Of a DNA stretch of 14,130 nt, positions 6,120 to 13,544 are shown in pieces. The position numbers were made by a program, and so were the translations under genes. Under the pieces are notes generated by a model that saw only the letters and a list, made by a program, of their open reading frames with translations, ran no database searches and was not told the DNA's origin. The stretch's first letter is position 1; each line of letters opens with the position of its first letter. Source of the stretch: CAZHDI01 sp964531285 (GTDB taxonomy: Bacteria > Pseudomonadota > Alphaproteobacteria > JAJFIK01); the NCBI GenBank assembly GCA_964531285.1, contig CAZHDI010000087.1, positions 1-14,130 on the forward strand, read 5' to 3'.

Positions 6120-6637
6120 CGGTCCGCCTCCCGCGCCAGGGCCGCGGCGAGCCGGTCGTTGCCGGCCCCCATATGGGCATGGGTGATGGCCACCGCGAGC
6201 GCGTCGGCGGCGTCCGCGCCGTGAAGGGAGCAGCCGGGCAGCAGGGTCCGGATCATCAGGTCCACCTGGTCTTTCGCTGCATGGCCGACGCCGACCACGG
6301 ATTTTTTCACCTGATTGGGCGCGTATTCGGCGACCGCGAGCCCGGCCTGGGCTGGTACCAGCAGCGCGATGGCGCGGGCCTGTCCCAGTTTCAGCGTCGC
6401 GGTGGGGTCGCGGTTGACGAAAGTGTGCTCGACGGCGGCCTCATGGGGCGCGTAGCGATCAAGAACGGCGGCCAGGCCCTCATGGAGTTCACACAGCCGT
6501 TCGGCCAGGGAGAGGGCCTGGGTGGAGGTCACCACGCCATTGGCCACATGGGTGATCTTGGCGCCCGCGATATCGATGACGCCCCAGCCGGTGCGTCTCA
6601 GGCCGGGATCGATCCCGATGACACGGCGCGGGCTCAA
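6116..6637 (-). CDS. ruvC: Holliday junction endonuclease RuvC
   Basis: RuvC is the dimeric, Mg2+-dependent resolvase that cuts Holliday junctions symmetrically. The 173-residue protein begins with RRVIGIDPGLRRTGWGV and has the RNase-H-fold acidic tetrad D10, E70, D142 and D145 (the last two in ADAADALAVAITH). The only start that preserves the conserved N-terminus is a TTG at 6637-6635, because no ATG or GTG lies just before GIDPG. The TTG shares four bases (TTGA) with the stop of yebC, which favours re-initiation by ribosomes finishing yebC. GGAG lies about 11 bases upstream. It is the middle gene of the yebC-ruvC-ruvA operon. Confidence 0.96.
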   Translation of the reverse strand: MSPRRVIGIDPGLRRTGWGVIDIAGAKITHVANGVVTSTQALSLAERLCELHEGLAAVLDRYAPHEAAVEHTFVNRDPTATLKLGQARAIALLVPAQAGLAVAEYAPNQVKKSVVGVGHAAKDQVDLMIRTLLPGCSLHGADAADALAVAITHAHMGAGNDRLAAALAREADR

Positions 6638-7380
6638 CTGGCGAGCGACTCCATGGTCTCGTCCGACATTTCGAAATTGGCGTAGACGTTCTGCACGTCG
6701 TCATTGTCGTCGAGGGCATCGAGCAGTTTCATCAGCGTGCCCGCCGCCTCGCCGGCCACTTCGATGGTGTTCTGGGGCTTCCAGACGATCCGTGCACTGT
6801 CGGGCTCGCCGAGCTTGTCTTCGAGGGCCTGGCGCACCTCGGCGAAATCGTCGGCCGGGCAGATGAACTCGTGTTCCTCGTCCGTCGAGTTGCACTCATC
6901 GGCGCCGACTTCGAGCGCCACTTCCAGCATATCGTCCGGGCTGCCGGCCTCGGCCTTGTAGACGATCGCGCCGACCCGGTCGAACATGAAGGACACCGCG
7001 CCGGTCTCGCCCATATTCCCGCCGTTCTTGTTGAAGCAGGTGCGCACCTCGCTGGCGGTCCGGTTGCGATTGTCGGTCAGCGCCTCGACGATCAGGCCGA
7101 TCCCGCCGGGGCCGAAACCCTCATAGCGGATCTCTTCATAAGTGTCGGCGTCACCGCCCTGGGACTTGTTGATCGCGCGTTCGATATTGTCCTTCGGCAT
7201 GGACTTGGCGCGGGCATTCTGGATCGCCAGGCGCAGGCGCGGATTGCCGTCCGGATCAGGGCCGCCCATCTTGGCCGCCACGGTGATCTCTTTCGCCAGT
7301 TTCGAGAAGAACTTGGACCGCTTCGCGTCCTGGGCGCCCTTGCGGTACATGATGTTCTTGAATTTGGAATGCCCTGCCAT
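6634..7380 (-). CDS. yebC: YebC/PmpR-family protein (TACO1 homologue)
   Basis: Members of this family are variously described as transcription regulators (PmpR) and, more recently, as ribosome-associated factors that relieve stalling on proline-rich sequences, like mitochondrial TACO1. The 248-residue protein has the hallmark N-terminus MAGHSKFKNIMYRKGAQDAK, followed by SKFFSKLAKEITVAAKMGG and NPRLRLAIQNARAKSMPKDNI, then YEGFGPGG (86-93) and the EVRTCFNKNGGNMG region. Length matches the family (about 240-250). The ATG at 7380 has AGGA about 9 bases upstream. It leads the ruv operon, its usual place in alphaproteobacteria, and overlaps ruvC by 4 bp. Confidence 0.97.
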   Translation of the reverse strand: MAGHSKFKNIMYRKGAQDAKRSKFFSKLAKEITVAAKMGGPDPDGNPRLRLAIQNARAKSMPKDNIERAINKSQGGDADTYEEIRYEGFGPGGIGLIVEALTDNRNRTASEVRTCFNKNGGNMGETGAVSFMFDRVGAIVYKAEAGSPDDMLEVALEVGADECNSTDEEHEFICPADDFAEVRQALEDKLGEPDSARIVWKPQNTIEVAGEAAGTLMKLLDALDDNDDVQNVYANFEMSDETMESLAS

Positions 7381-7436
7381 GGCCTCACATCCTTGCTGAG
7401 GGCGCGCGACTCGCGGCCCGGTCGTCCCTTGGCCGT

Positions 7437-7465
7437 CCTATGCCACGCCATGCCCGAAAGGGCAA
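7437..7465 (-). promoter_or_regulatory. Candidate promoter of the yebC-ruvC-ruvA operon
   Basis: On the minus strand TTGCCC (7465-7460) and CATAGG (7442-7437) are separated by 17 bp, giving a leader of about 50 nt before yebC. A perfect 5-bp hairpin (TGCCC 7451-7455, GGGCA 7460-7464, loop GAAA) covers the -35 and part of the spacer. I found no GTTC-N7-GTTC LexA operator in the 173-bp region between yebC and the POT gene. Only a motif match. Confidence 0.35.
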
Positions 7466-7553
7466 ACGCCCCACCCGGTCTTGCCTGTGACAGCCGGGCC
7501 CGCCTGTCCTAAAGTTGGAGGCAAAGGCACGGTACAGAGGGCAGGGGCACCCC

Positions 7554-9347
7554 ATGGACACACCAACCAGCACCGCCGCATCGAGCGATACGGCGTTTTT
7601 CGGTCATCCGCGCGGTCTTGCGGTTCTGTTCTTCGCCGAGATGTGGGAGCGCTTCTCTTATTACGGGATGCGCGCGCTGCTGGTCACCTATCTGGTCTGG
7701 CATTTCCTCCAGGCCCAGGACAAGGCCTATGGCATCTATGCGGCCTATGCCGGGATGGTCTATCTCGCGCCGCTTTTGGGCGGCTATCTTGCCGACCGGT
7801 ATCTGGGCGCGCGCAAGGCCGTCACCTTCGGGGCGGTGCTGATCACCCTCGGGCATTTCGCCATGGCCTATGAGGGCGCGCCGGGCACCGAAACCCTGAT
7901 CACTGACGAGGGGCGGGTCGCGGTCGAGCGGATCAATAATCCCGACGGGGCGGCGCCACAGTTCGTCCGTCAGGTGACGGTCGGGGATGAGACCTACCGC
8001 GTGGTTTCCATCGTGCCCATCGAGGGGAGCGATGCCACGGTCCTGACCTATCAGGCCGGTGCCGAGACCACCGCCGATCTCACCGGCCGGCTTGAAACCC
8101 GGCGCGATCCGACGGGCCAGAACATGATGTTCCTGGCTCTGGCGTTGATCATCATTGGGACGGGCTTTCTCAAGGCGAACATCTCCACCATTGTCGGGGC
8201 GCTTTACGAGACCGGCGACAAGCGGCGGGATTCGGGCTTCACGATCTTCTATCTCGGCATCAATCTGGGCGCCTTTGTCGGCCAGCTCACCGTCGCCTAT
8301 CTCGGGATCGCCTATGGTTGGGCCTACGGGTTCGGTCTGGCGGGCATCGGCATGGTCGCGGGGCTGATCATTTTCGTCATCGGCAGTCCGTGGCTCGATG
8401 GGCGCGCGGAGCCGCCCAGTCCGCAAGAGTTGCGCGCGCCCGTGTTCGGGCCGTTGAGCCGGGAATGGGTCATCTATTTGAGCGGCCTGTTCGCCGTCGG
8501 GCTGGCGTTCCTGTCGGTCAAATATCTCGGCCAGTTCGGCGTGGCCGACATTCTGCGGTCCATGGGCGTGGCACCGGAAGCGGTGCCGATCATCGGCAGC
8601 TTCACGATTTTCGATCTGGCGGTGAACACCGTCTTTATCGGCGCCTTTCTCGGCATTGTGTGGTTCTCGCTCGCCAAGCTGGAGAAGGTCGAGCGCGAGC
8701 GGATGATCGCGCTTCTGGCGCTGACCCTGTCCTCGGTCATTTTCTGGATGCTGTTCGATCAGGCGCCGATCTCGCTGGTGATCTTCCAGAGCCAGTTCGT
8801 CGATACCATGGGCTTCAACGCCCAACAGATCGGGGCGCTCAATCCGCTCTTTATCCTGATCTTCGCGCCGATCTTCACGATCATCTGGCAGGGGCTGGGG
8901 CGGCGCGGGCGCGAACCGGCCTCGCCGCTCAAATTCGCCTTCGGTCTGGCGCAAATCGGGCTCGGGTTTCTGGTGCTTAGTCTGGGCATCTCGGTTTCGG
9001 GCGATGCGCTGGTCATTCCGTTGATCTGGGTGGCGCTCATGTATCTGCTTCACACAACGGGCGAGTTGTGCCTGTCGCCGATCGGCCTGTCGGCGGTGAC
9101 GAAGCTCTCGGTGCCGCGCCTTGTCGGCTTCATGATGGGCATGTGGTTCATGGCCACGGCGCTCTCGCAGGTGCTGGCTTCCATCGTCTCCAAGGCGACC
9201 GTTGTCCCGCCGGGGACCGCGCCGGTGGATGCCCTGGCCCAGTTCAACACGGTCTATTTCTGGCTGGGCGTTGCCTCCATCGGCACCGGCGTGGTGATGG
9301 CCATGGTGAGCCCGAAGCTGCGCGCCATGATGCACGGCGCGGACTGA
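7554..9347 (+). CDS. POT/PTR2-family proton-dependent oligopeptide transporter
   Basis: POT transporters import di- and tripeptides across the inner membrane using the proton gradient. The 597-residue protein has the diagnostic ExxERF motif at 29-34 followed by SYYG (EMWERFSYYG), and GTGFLKANIS (202-211), the family's FxKPN-type block with Ala in place of Pro. Twelve or more hydrophobic segments are visible. Between the third segment (about 92-106) and the fourth (about 191-207) lies a hydrophilic insertion of roughly 80 residues (108-190), predicted periplasmic, which short POT proteins lack. The ATG at 7554 follows GAGGGCAGGGG and gives the correct N-terminus; an ATG at 7515 adds 13 unlikely residues. 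A small unknown membrane-protein gene starts 10 bp after the stop. Confidence 0.92.
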   Translation: MDTPTSTAASSDTAFFGHPRGLAVLFFAEMWERFSYYGMRALLVTYLVWHFLQAQDKAYGIYAAYAGMVYLAPLLGGYLADRYLGARKAVTFGAVLITLGHFAMAYEGAPGTETLITDEGRVAVERINNPDGAAPQFVRQVTVGDETYRVVSIVPIEGSDATVLTYQAGAETTADLTGRLETRRDPTGQNMMFLALALIIIGTGFLKANISTIVGALYETGDKRRDSGFTIFYLGINLGAFVGQLTVAYLGIAYGWAYGFGLAGIGMVAGLIIFVIGSPWLDGRAEPPSPQELRAPVFGPLSREWVIYLSGLFAVGLAFLSVKYLGQFGVADILRSMGVAPEAVPIIGSFTIFDLAVNTVFIGAFLGIVWFSLAKLEKVERERMIALLALTLSSVIFWMLFDQAPISLVIFQSQFVDTMGFNAQQIGALNPLFILIFAPIFTIIWQGLGRRGREPASPLKFAFGLAQIGLGFLVLSLGISVSGDALVIPLIWVALMYLLHTTGELCLSPIGLSAVTKLSVPRLVGFMMGMWFMATALSQVLASIVSKATVVPPGTAPVDALAQFNTVYFWLGVASIGTGVVMAMVSPKLRAMMHGAD

Positions 9348-9357
9348 AGGCGGGGAC

Positions 9358-10032
9358 ATGGGCATCTTCCGGTGGATCGGACGGATGATCTGGGGTGCCT
9401 GGCGGGCCATCGCCCGGCTGTTCCGGCGCTCCGTGTTCCTCGTGACCGCGCTGATCTCGGCGACATCGCTCGTCAGCCTCGTGTCGGATGCGTTTCAGCT
9501 CGACCTTTTCGGCTGGATCGGCGCCATGCGCGACCAGTACAGCGGATGGCGGGATGCGGTGTTCTCGCCGGTCGAAACTGTCATCCTGACCCGGACGCAA
9601 TTCTCGACGCCGGATTGGCTCAAGGACCTGATCGCGGTCAACGCCGCCGTGGCGGTCGCGGTGGAGAGCGGCACCAAGGCCTCCGTCAAGCTGGAGGACG
9701 ATAAGGACCGCCGCAAAGCTTACAAAAAGGCCGCGAAGTCCGATGGCCTCTCGGGGGATCTGCTGCGGATCGTCTTTGCCGTGCCGACCTTGTTCAAGCG
9801 CGCCAGCCATTTACCCCAGGCGATGCGGGATCACCGGGCCGCGGCCCCCGAAGACAAGCCCGAAACCCTTCGGGTGCTGCGCGAGAATGGGTATTCGGTC
9901 GCGTTTATCGTCATTACAGCCATCACGACCGTCATCGTTCTGATCATCGGATCGGTCGCGCCGGCCCGGGACGCCGCGCCTGAGGAACTCGCGCCCGAGG
10001 AAGCGCCGGTCGAGGCGGCGCCTAGCCCGTGA
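9358..10032 (+). CDS. Hypothetical membrane protein downstream of the POT transporter
   Basis: I do not recognise a family. The 224-residue protein starts with a basic, tryptophan-rich stretch (MGIFRWIGRMIWGAWRAIARLFRR, 1-24) and has a hydrophobic segment at about 25-45. A weaker apolar stretch lies at about 90-103, and a highly charged Lys/Asp/Arg region at 111-128. A clear transmembrane segment spans about 180-201 (VAFIVITAITTVIVLIIG), and the tail is acidic and Ala/Pro-rich (204-224). Codon usage looks like that of neighbouring genes, which supports real coding. It starts 10 bp after the POT gene, with GGGG ahead of the ATG, so the two are probably co-transcribed. It overlaps the convergent permease gene by 11 bp. 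A role with the transporter is possible but unproven. Confidence 0.7.
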   Translation: MGIFRWIGRMIWGAWRAIARLFRRSVFLVTALISATSLVSLVSDAFQLDLFGWIGAMRDQYSGWRDAVFSPVETVILTRTQFSTPDWLKDLIAVNAAVAVAVESGTKASVKLEDDKDRRKAYKKAAKSDGLSGDLLRIVFAVPTLFKRASHLPQAMRDHRAAAPEDKPETLRVLRENGYSVAFIVITAITTVIVLIIGSVAPARDAAPEELAPEEAPVEAAPSP

Positions 10033-10768
10033 GCGCGGTGCGCACCGTGTTGAAGCGGCGGATCAGCCACGCCAGGGCGAGGCCATGGACCGCAAGCCCG
10101 GCCAGCGCATAGGGCCACACGGGCGCGCCGGCCGCGCCCTGCCAGACCATTTTCATCGGCCAATAGGTTGGGATGACACCCAGGGCGAGTTGCCACGGCA
10201 AGGGCACAAAAAAGGCGATGATGGGAAGGTTCTGCACCCCGCTGAGCAGCTTTTGAACCGCGAGCCCGGCAACCTTGTTCGCCGCGAAGCTCGCCAGGAT
10301 GAGCGCAGTGACGGGAGCCGTCAGCATGGCAATCAAGGCCGATCCGATGAGCACCGGGGCGGTCAGCGGCACCAGGCCGGCGAGCGGATAGGCGATCAGG
10401 ATCATGACAAAGCCAAGCGCCATGGGCATCAGGAGCCGGTATGCGAGATAGGCCCCAAAGGGCAGCGGCGTCACCGCGAGTGCGCTCAAGACCCGGTCGT
10501 CGCGCTCATCGAGCACCAAAAAGCCGATCAAGACCCCGGCCACGATGGGCGGCGTGACCAAGAGGGCGCCCATGAGCAGCGGATAATAGGGGGGCAGATC
10601 CACGCCGCTTGCGGCCTGAAGGGCGCCCGCGAGGGGCGGCAGGCCAAAGCGAAAGACCAGCGCAAGGGCCGGCGGCAGGATGATCAGCGTCAGGAACAGC
10701 CCGTCCCGCGTAATGGTCCGCAGGTCGATCGGGCCGAGGGCTTTGATCGCGCGCCACAGAGCTTCCAT
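10022..10768 (-). CDS. ABC-2 type exporter permease, second subunit
   Basis: This 248-residue integral membrane protein has about six hydrophobic segments (roughly 23-45, 63-85, 106-134, 137-161, 178-200, 219-236). A cytoplasmic motif LDERDDRVLSALAVTPLPF (86-104) resembles the corresponding motif of the first permease, suggesting an ancient duplication and a heterodimeric channel. The ATG at 10768 has GAGGGG 7 bases upstream and lies 11 bp after the first permease's stop. The ATPase-permease-permease order and the sizes (284, 233, 248 residues) resemble the mycobacterial fluoroquinolone exporter operon Rv2688c-Rv2687c-Rv2686c; the actual substrate is unknown. Confidence 0.82.
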   Translation of the reverse strand: MEALWRAIKALGPIDLRTITRDGLFLTLIILPPALALVFRFGLPPLAGALQAASGVDLPPYYPLLMGALLVTPPIVAGVLIGFLVLDERDDRVLSALAVTPLPFGAYLAYRLLMPMALGFVMILIAYPLAGLVPLTAPVLIGSALIAMLTAPVTALILASFAANKVAGLAVQKLLSGVQNLPIIAFFVPLPWQLALGVIPTYWPMKMVWQGAAGAPVWPYALAGLAVHGLALAWLIRRFNTVRTALTG

Positions 10769-10779
10769 GTCCGATCCCC

Positions 10780-11481
10780 TCAGTCGCCGGCCCGCATGAC
10801 CGCGGCCATGCGGCCTTGGGCCCACCCATAGGCAGCGGCGCCCCACAGGGCGAGCAAAACCATCCGAATCCAGATCGGCCCGTCGCCGCGCCCGAAAGCC
10901 GCCAGGATCAGATCGAGCCCCGGCGTGACGGGATGGGCGAGCCACAGGGGGCCTCCGGGGCCGCCGAAGAGCGGGATCAGCGGCAGGCTGAACACCGTCA
11001 CCCAAACAATGGAGGGGGGCAGAAAATCATTGATCGCGGTATGGCGGGCCACGGCGCCGAGCCCGAACAGGGTGTAAAGGACACCGAGCCCGCCCATGCC
11101 GAGCAGCAGCAGTCCCGGGTCCACCGGCCCGTCATGCACCAGCAGAATGATGGCGGCGGTTTCGGCCATGGCCAGCAACACCAGCGTGATCAGCCGGGCC
11201 GCCATATATTCCCAGACCCGCAAGGGTGTGACGCTCAGACCCCGGAGGGTATGCTCGGCGCGTTCCAGCAGCACGAGCCCGGCGGCGAAATAGAAGGTGG
11301 TCACGATGAGGTTGAAGCTGGCGATCAGCACCAGGAGCAGCGTGAAATCGAGGTCCGGGAGCCTGCCCACCAGCGTCAGCATGCCGACAAAAAGCGGGAT
11401 GAGCGCCAGGGTCACCCAGTAAAATCCGTTGCGGTACTGGACCGCGAGATCGGTGCGGATGGTCGCCAGAAGCCGGGTCAT
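10780..11481 (-). CDS. ABC-2 type exporter permease, first subunit
   Basis: A 233-residue membrane protein with about six hydrophobic segments (roughly 21-39, 47-73, 97-116, 123-145, 157-173, 205-221). The motif LERAEHTLRGLSVTPLRVWE (72-91) between segments two and three is typical of the permeases of small ABC-2 drug and lipid exporters. The start is ATG at 11481, whose ATGA overlaps the ATPase stop (11478-11481), so translation is coupled; an upstream extension of the frame to 11745 is antisense-type noise. Together with the ATPase and second permease it should form an inner-membrane efflux pump. Confidence 0.84.
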   Translation of the reverse strand: MTRLLATIRTDLAVQYRNGFYWVTLALIPLFVGMLTLVGRLPDLDFTLLLVLIASFNLIVTTFYFAAGLVLLERAEHTLRGLSVTPLRVWEYMAARLITLVLLAMAETAAIILLVHDGPVDPGLLLLGMGGLGVLYTLFGLGAVARHTAINDFLPPSIVWVTVFSLPLIPLFGGPGGPLWLAHPVTPGLDLILAAFGRGDGPIWIRMVLLALWGAAAYGWAQGRMAAVMRAGD

Positions 11482-12332
11482 GACAGATCCCGGCCGGTCA
11501 CCTGGATGAACACATCCTCGAGGCTGGGTTCCTGGCTGTGGATCGTCTCGATCCGGACCCGGTGGAGCAGATCCTGGAAGCCGGGGTTCGTGGCCAGTCC
11601 ATCGAGCGCGAAGACCGCATCCTGCGGGCCGCCCTGGCCGCCCCAGGTGACCCGGACGGTCCGGTTGCCATGGGCCAGCTTCAACGTCTCGGGGCTGTCG
11701 ATCACATCGATCCGCCCATCGACGATAAACCCGATCCGGTCGCACAGATCGTCCGCCACCGTCATATCGTGCGTGGTCAGGAGGATCGTGGCGCCCTCCT
11801 CGCGCAGGCCCCGGATGACATCGCGCATGGCGCGGGCCAGTCCCGGATCGAGGCCCGAGGTCGGCTCATCGAGGAACAGCAGGCGCGGCTTGTGGAGCAT
11901 CGCGCGCGCCAGGGTCAGCCGGCTGCGCATGCCCTTGGAATAGTGCCCGACGGGGCGATGGGCATCGGGTCCGAGGCCGACCCGGTCGAGCACCTCGCGC
12001 GGGGCCAGGGTCTCGCCGCGATAAAGCGCCCGAAAATAGGTGAGGTTCTCGAGGCCTGTAAGTTTGAGATAATGATTGGGCTGCTCGAAGGTGACGCCGA
12101 CGCGCTCGTAATAGTCCGCACCCCATGTTTTCAGCGGGCGCCCGAACACGGTGATCCGCCCGTCATAGCCGCTGAGCAGCTTGATCAGAATGTTCTGTGT
12201 GGTGCTTTTGCCCGCGCCCGAGGGCCCAAGCAGGCCGAAAATCTCACCGGCGGCGACGGTGAAGGTGACATCCTGGAGGGCGGGGCGGGCGGCCCCGGGA
12301 TAGGTGAAGGTCAGCGCATCGACCTCGATCAT
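11478..12332 (-). CDS. ABC transporter ATP-binding protein (DrrA-like exporter ATPase)
   Basis: This is the nucleotide-binding subunit that powers the two permeases encoded after it. The 284-residue protein has Walker A GPSGAGKST (36-44), Q-loop Gln84 in TFEQPNH, the signature YSKGMRSRLTLARAML (131-146), Walker B LLFLDEPT (151-158) with Glu156, D-loop SGLDP (159-163) and the switch His188 in TTHDM. The YSKGM form of the signature and the C-terminal block EPSLEDVFIQVTGRDL (268-283) are typical of DrrA/ABC-2 drug and polysaccharide exporters. The ATG at 12332 has AAGGAG 7 bases upstream; the frame extending further upstream is antisense to ruvB. It is the first gene of the operon. Confidence 0.93.
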   Translation of the reverse strand: MIEVDALTFTYPGAARPALQDVTFTVAAGEIFGLLGPSGAGKSTTQNILIKLLSGYDGRITVFGRPLKTWGADYYERVGVTFEQPNHYLKLTGLENLTYFRALYRGETLAPREVLDRVGLGPDAHRPVGHYSKGMRSRLTLARAMLHKPRLLFLDEPTSGLDPGLARAMRDVIRGLREEGATILLTTHDMTVADDLCDRIGFIVDGRIDVIDSPETLKLAHGNRTVRVTWGGQGGPQDAVFALDGLATNPGFQDLLHRVRIETIHSQEPSLEDVFIQVTGRDLS

Positions 12333-12479
12333 GGCCGGGCTCCTTGTGAGTCGCCAGACGGGCTTGGGCGGGAGGAGAGAACGCTCCGGATCTGGGGTCA
12401 AGCCCGGGCCGCCTCGACTCAGGTAAACGGTCATGGTTTGTTCGTCCTGCCGATGGCAGGAAGAAAGGCGCAATGCCCC
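12333..12479. other. Divergent intergenic region between the ABC operon and ruvB
   Basis: These 147 bp must hold promoters for both directions, but I see no convincing -35/-10 pair. It has two inverted repeats: CGGGCTTG (12359-12366) with CAAGCCCG (12399-12406), and a tight hairpin CCTGCC-GAT-GGCAGG (12446-12460) directly before the ruvB ribosome site AAAGG (12464-12468). This is also one of the two places where the ruv gene order is broken. Confidence 0.5.
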
Positions 12480-13544
12480 ATGAGTGGTCCGACGAGCGGA
12501 TCGTCGCGGCTCGTCACTGGCGAGCCCCATGAAGACGATCTCGGTGAAGCCAAGCTGCGCCCGACGGCGCTCGACGAGTTTGTGGGCCAGCCGCGGGCCC
12601 GCGAGAATCTCAAAGTGTTTATCGATGCCGCGCGGGGCCGGGGCGAGGCGCTCGACCATGTGCTGCTGTCGGGGCCGCCGGGGCTGGGCAAAACCACCCT
12701 GGCGCAGATCGTCTCGCGCGAACTGGGTGTCAATTTCCGGGCGACCTCCGGGCCGGTGATCGCCAAATCCGGCGATCTGGCCGCGATCCTGACCAATCTC
12801 GAACCCCGCGATGTGTTGTTCATCGACGAGATTCACCGGCTCAATCCGGCGGTCGAGGAGATCCTGTATCCGGCCATGGAGGATTTCGAACTCGATCTGA
12901 TTATCGGGGAAGGCCCGGCGGCGCGTTCGGTGCGGATCGATCTGGCGCCGTTCACGCTGGTGGCGGCGACGACCCGAATGGGGCTGTTGTCCACGCCGCT
13001 GCGCGACCGGTTCGGCATCCCGGTCCGCCTGGATTTCTACTCGGTGGAGGAACTGACCGGCATCGTGGCGCGGGGTGCGCGGGTGCTCGGCGCGGCCATG
13101 GACGATGACGGTGCGGTGGAGATCGCGCGCCGGGCGCGGGGCACGCCGCGGATCGCCGGGCGCCTGCTGCGCCGGGTGCGGGACTTCGCGTCCCATGAAG
13201 GCGCCGCGACGATCAGCGCGGGCGTCGCGGACCGGGCGCTGACCCGTCTGGAGGTGGACGGGCGCGGCCTCGATGCCATGGACCGGCGCTATTTGAGCAT
13301 GATCGCGTCCCATTTCGGCGGCGGTCCGGTGGGCATCGAAACCGTCGCGGCGGCCCTGTCGGAGCCGCGCGATGCCATTGAGGACATCATCGAGCCGTTC
13401 CTGATCCAGCACGGATTCGTGAAACGCACACCGCGCGGACGGGTGCTGATGCCGCTCGCCTTTTCCCATCTGGGGCTTGAGATGCCCGCGCCCGCGCCCG
13501 ACACTGCGCCGATGCTTTTTGATGACGGCGAGGACGGGCAATGA
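12480..13544 (+). CDS. ruvB: Holliday junction branch migration ATPase RuvB
   Basis: RuvB is the hexameric AAA+ motor that, with RuvA, drives branch migration of Holliday junctions. The 354-residue protein has Walker A GPPGLGKT (65-72), Walker B VLFIDEIHRL (112-121), sensor 1 in AATTR (162-166), the arginine-finger segment LRDRFG (174-179), and sensor 2 GTPRIAGRLLRRVRDFA (221-237). The C-terminal winged-helix domain includes GGPVGIETVAAALSE (281-295) and IEPFLIQHGFVKRTPRGR (304-321). The ATG at 12480 follows AAAGG by 11 bases. An in-frame ATG at 12453 lacks a ribosome site and lies in a hairpin, so it is less likely. ruvB overlaps ybgC by 4 bp (ATGA). It is separated from ruvC-ruvA by about 6.4 kb and lies on the opposite strand. 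Confidence 0.97.
   Translation: MSGPTSGSSRLVTGEPHEDDLGEAKLRPTALDEFVGQPRARENLKVFIDAARGRGEALDHVLLSGPPGLGKTTLAQIVSRELGVNFRATSGPVIAKSGDLAAILTNLEPRDVLFIDEIHRLNPAVEEILYPAMEDFELDLIIGEGPAARSVRIDLAPFTLVAATTRMGLLSTPLRDRFGIPVRLDFYSVEELTGIVARGARVLGAAMDDDGAVEIARRARGTPRIAGRLLRRVRDFASHEGAATISAGVADRALTRLEVDGRGLDAMDRRYLSMIASHFGGGPVGIETVAAALSEPRDAIEDIIEPFLIQHGFVKRTPRGRVLMPLAFSHLGLEMPAPAPDTAPMLFDDGEDGQ

Noticed and set aside
7381..7553. LexA control of the yebC-ruvC-ruvA operon
   Set aside because: Expected from SOS biology, but neither GTTC nor GAAC occurs in this region, so no operator can be claimed.
7509..9410. 633-codon open frame antisense to the POT gene
   Set aside because: Hydrophilic Arg/His/Gln/Asp-rich shadow of a membrane-protein gene; no family features.
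11538..12479. Upstream extension of the ruvB frame across the ABC ATPase gene
   Set aside because: It is antisense to a well-supported ATPase, and RuvB normally begins near the ATG at 12480.
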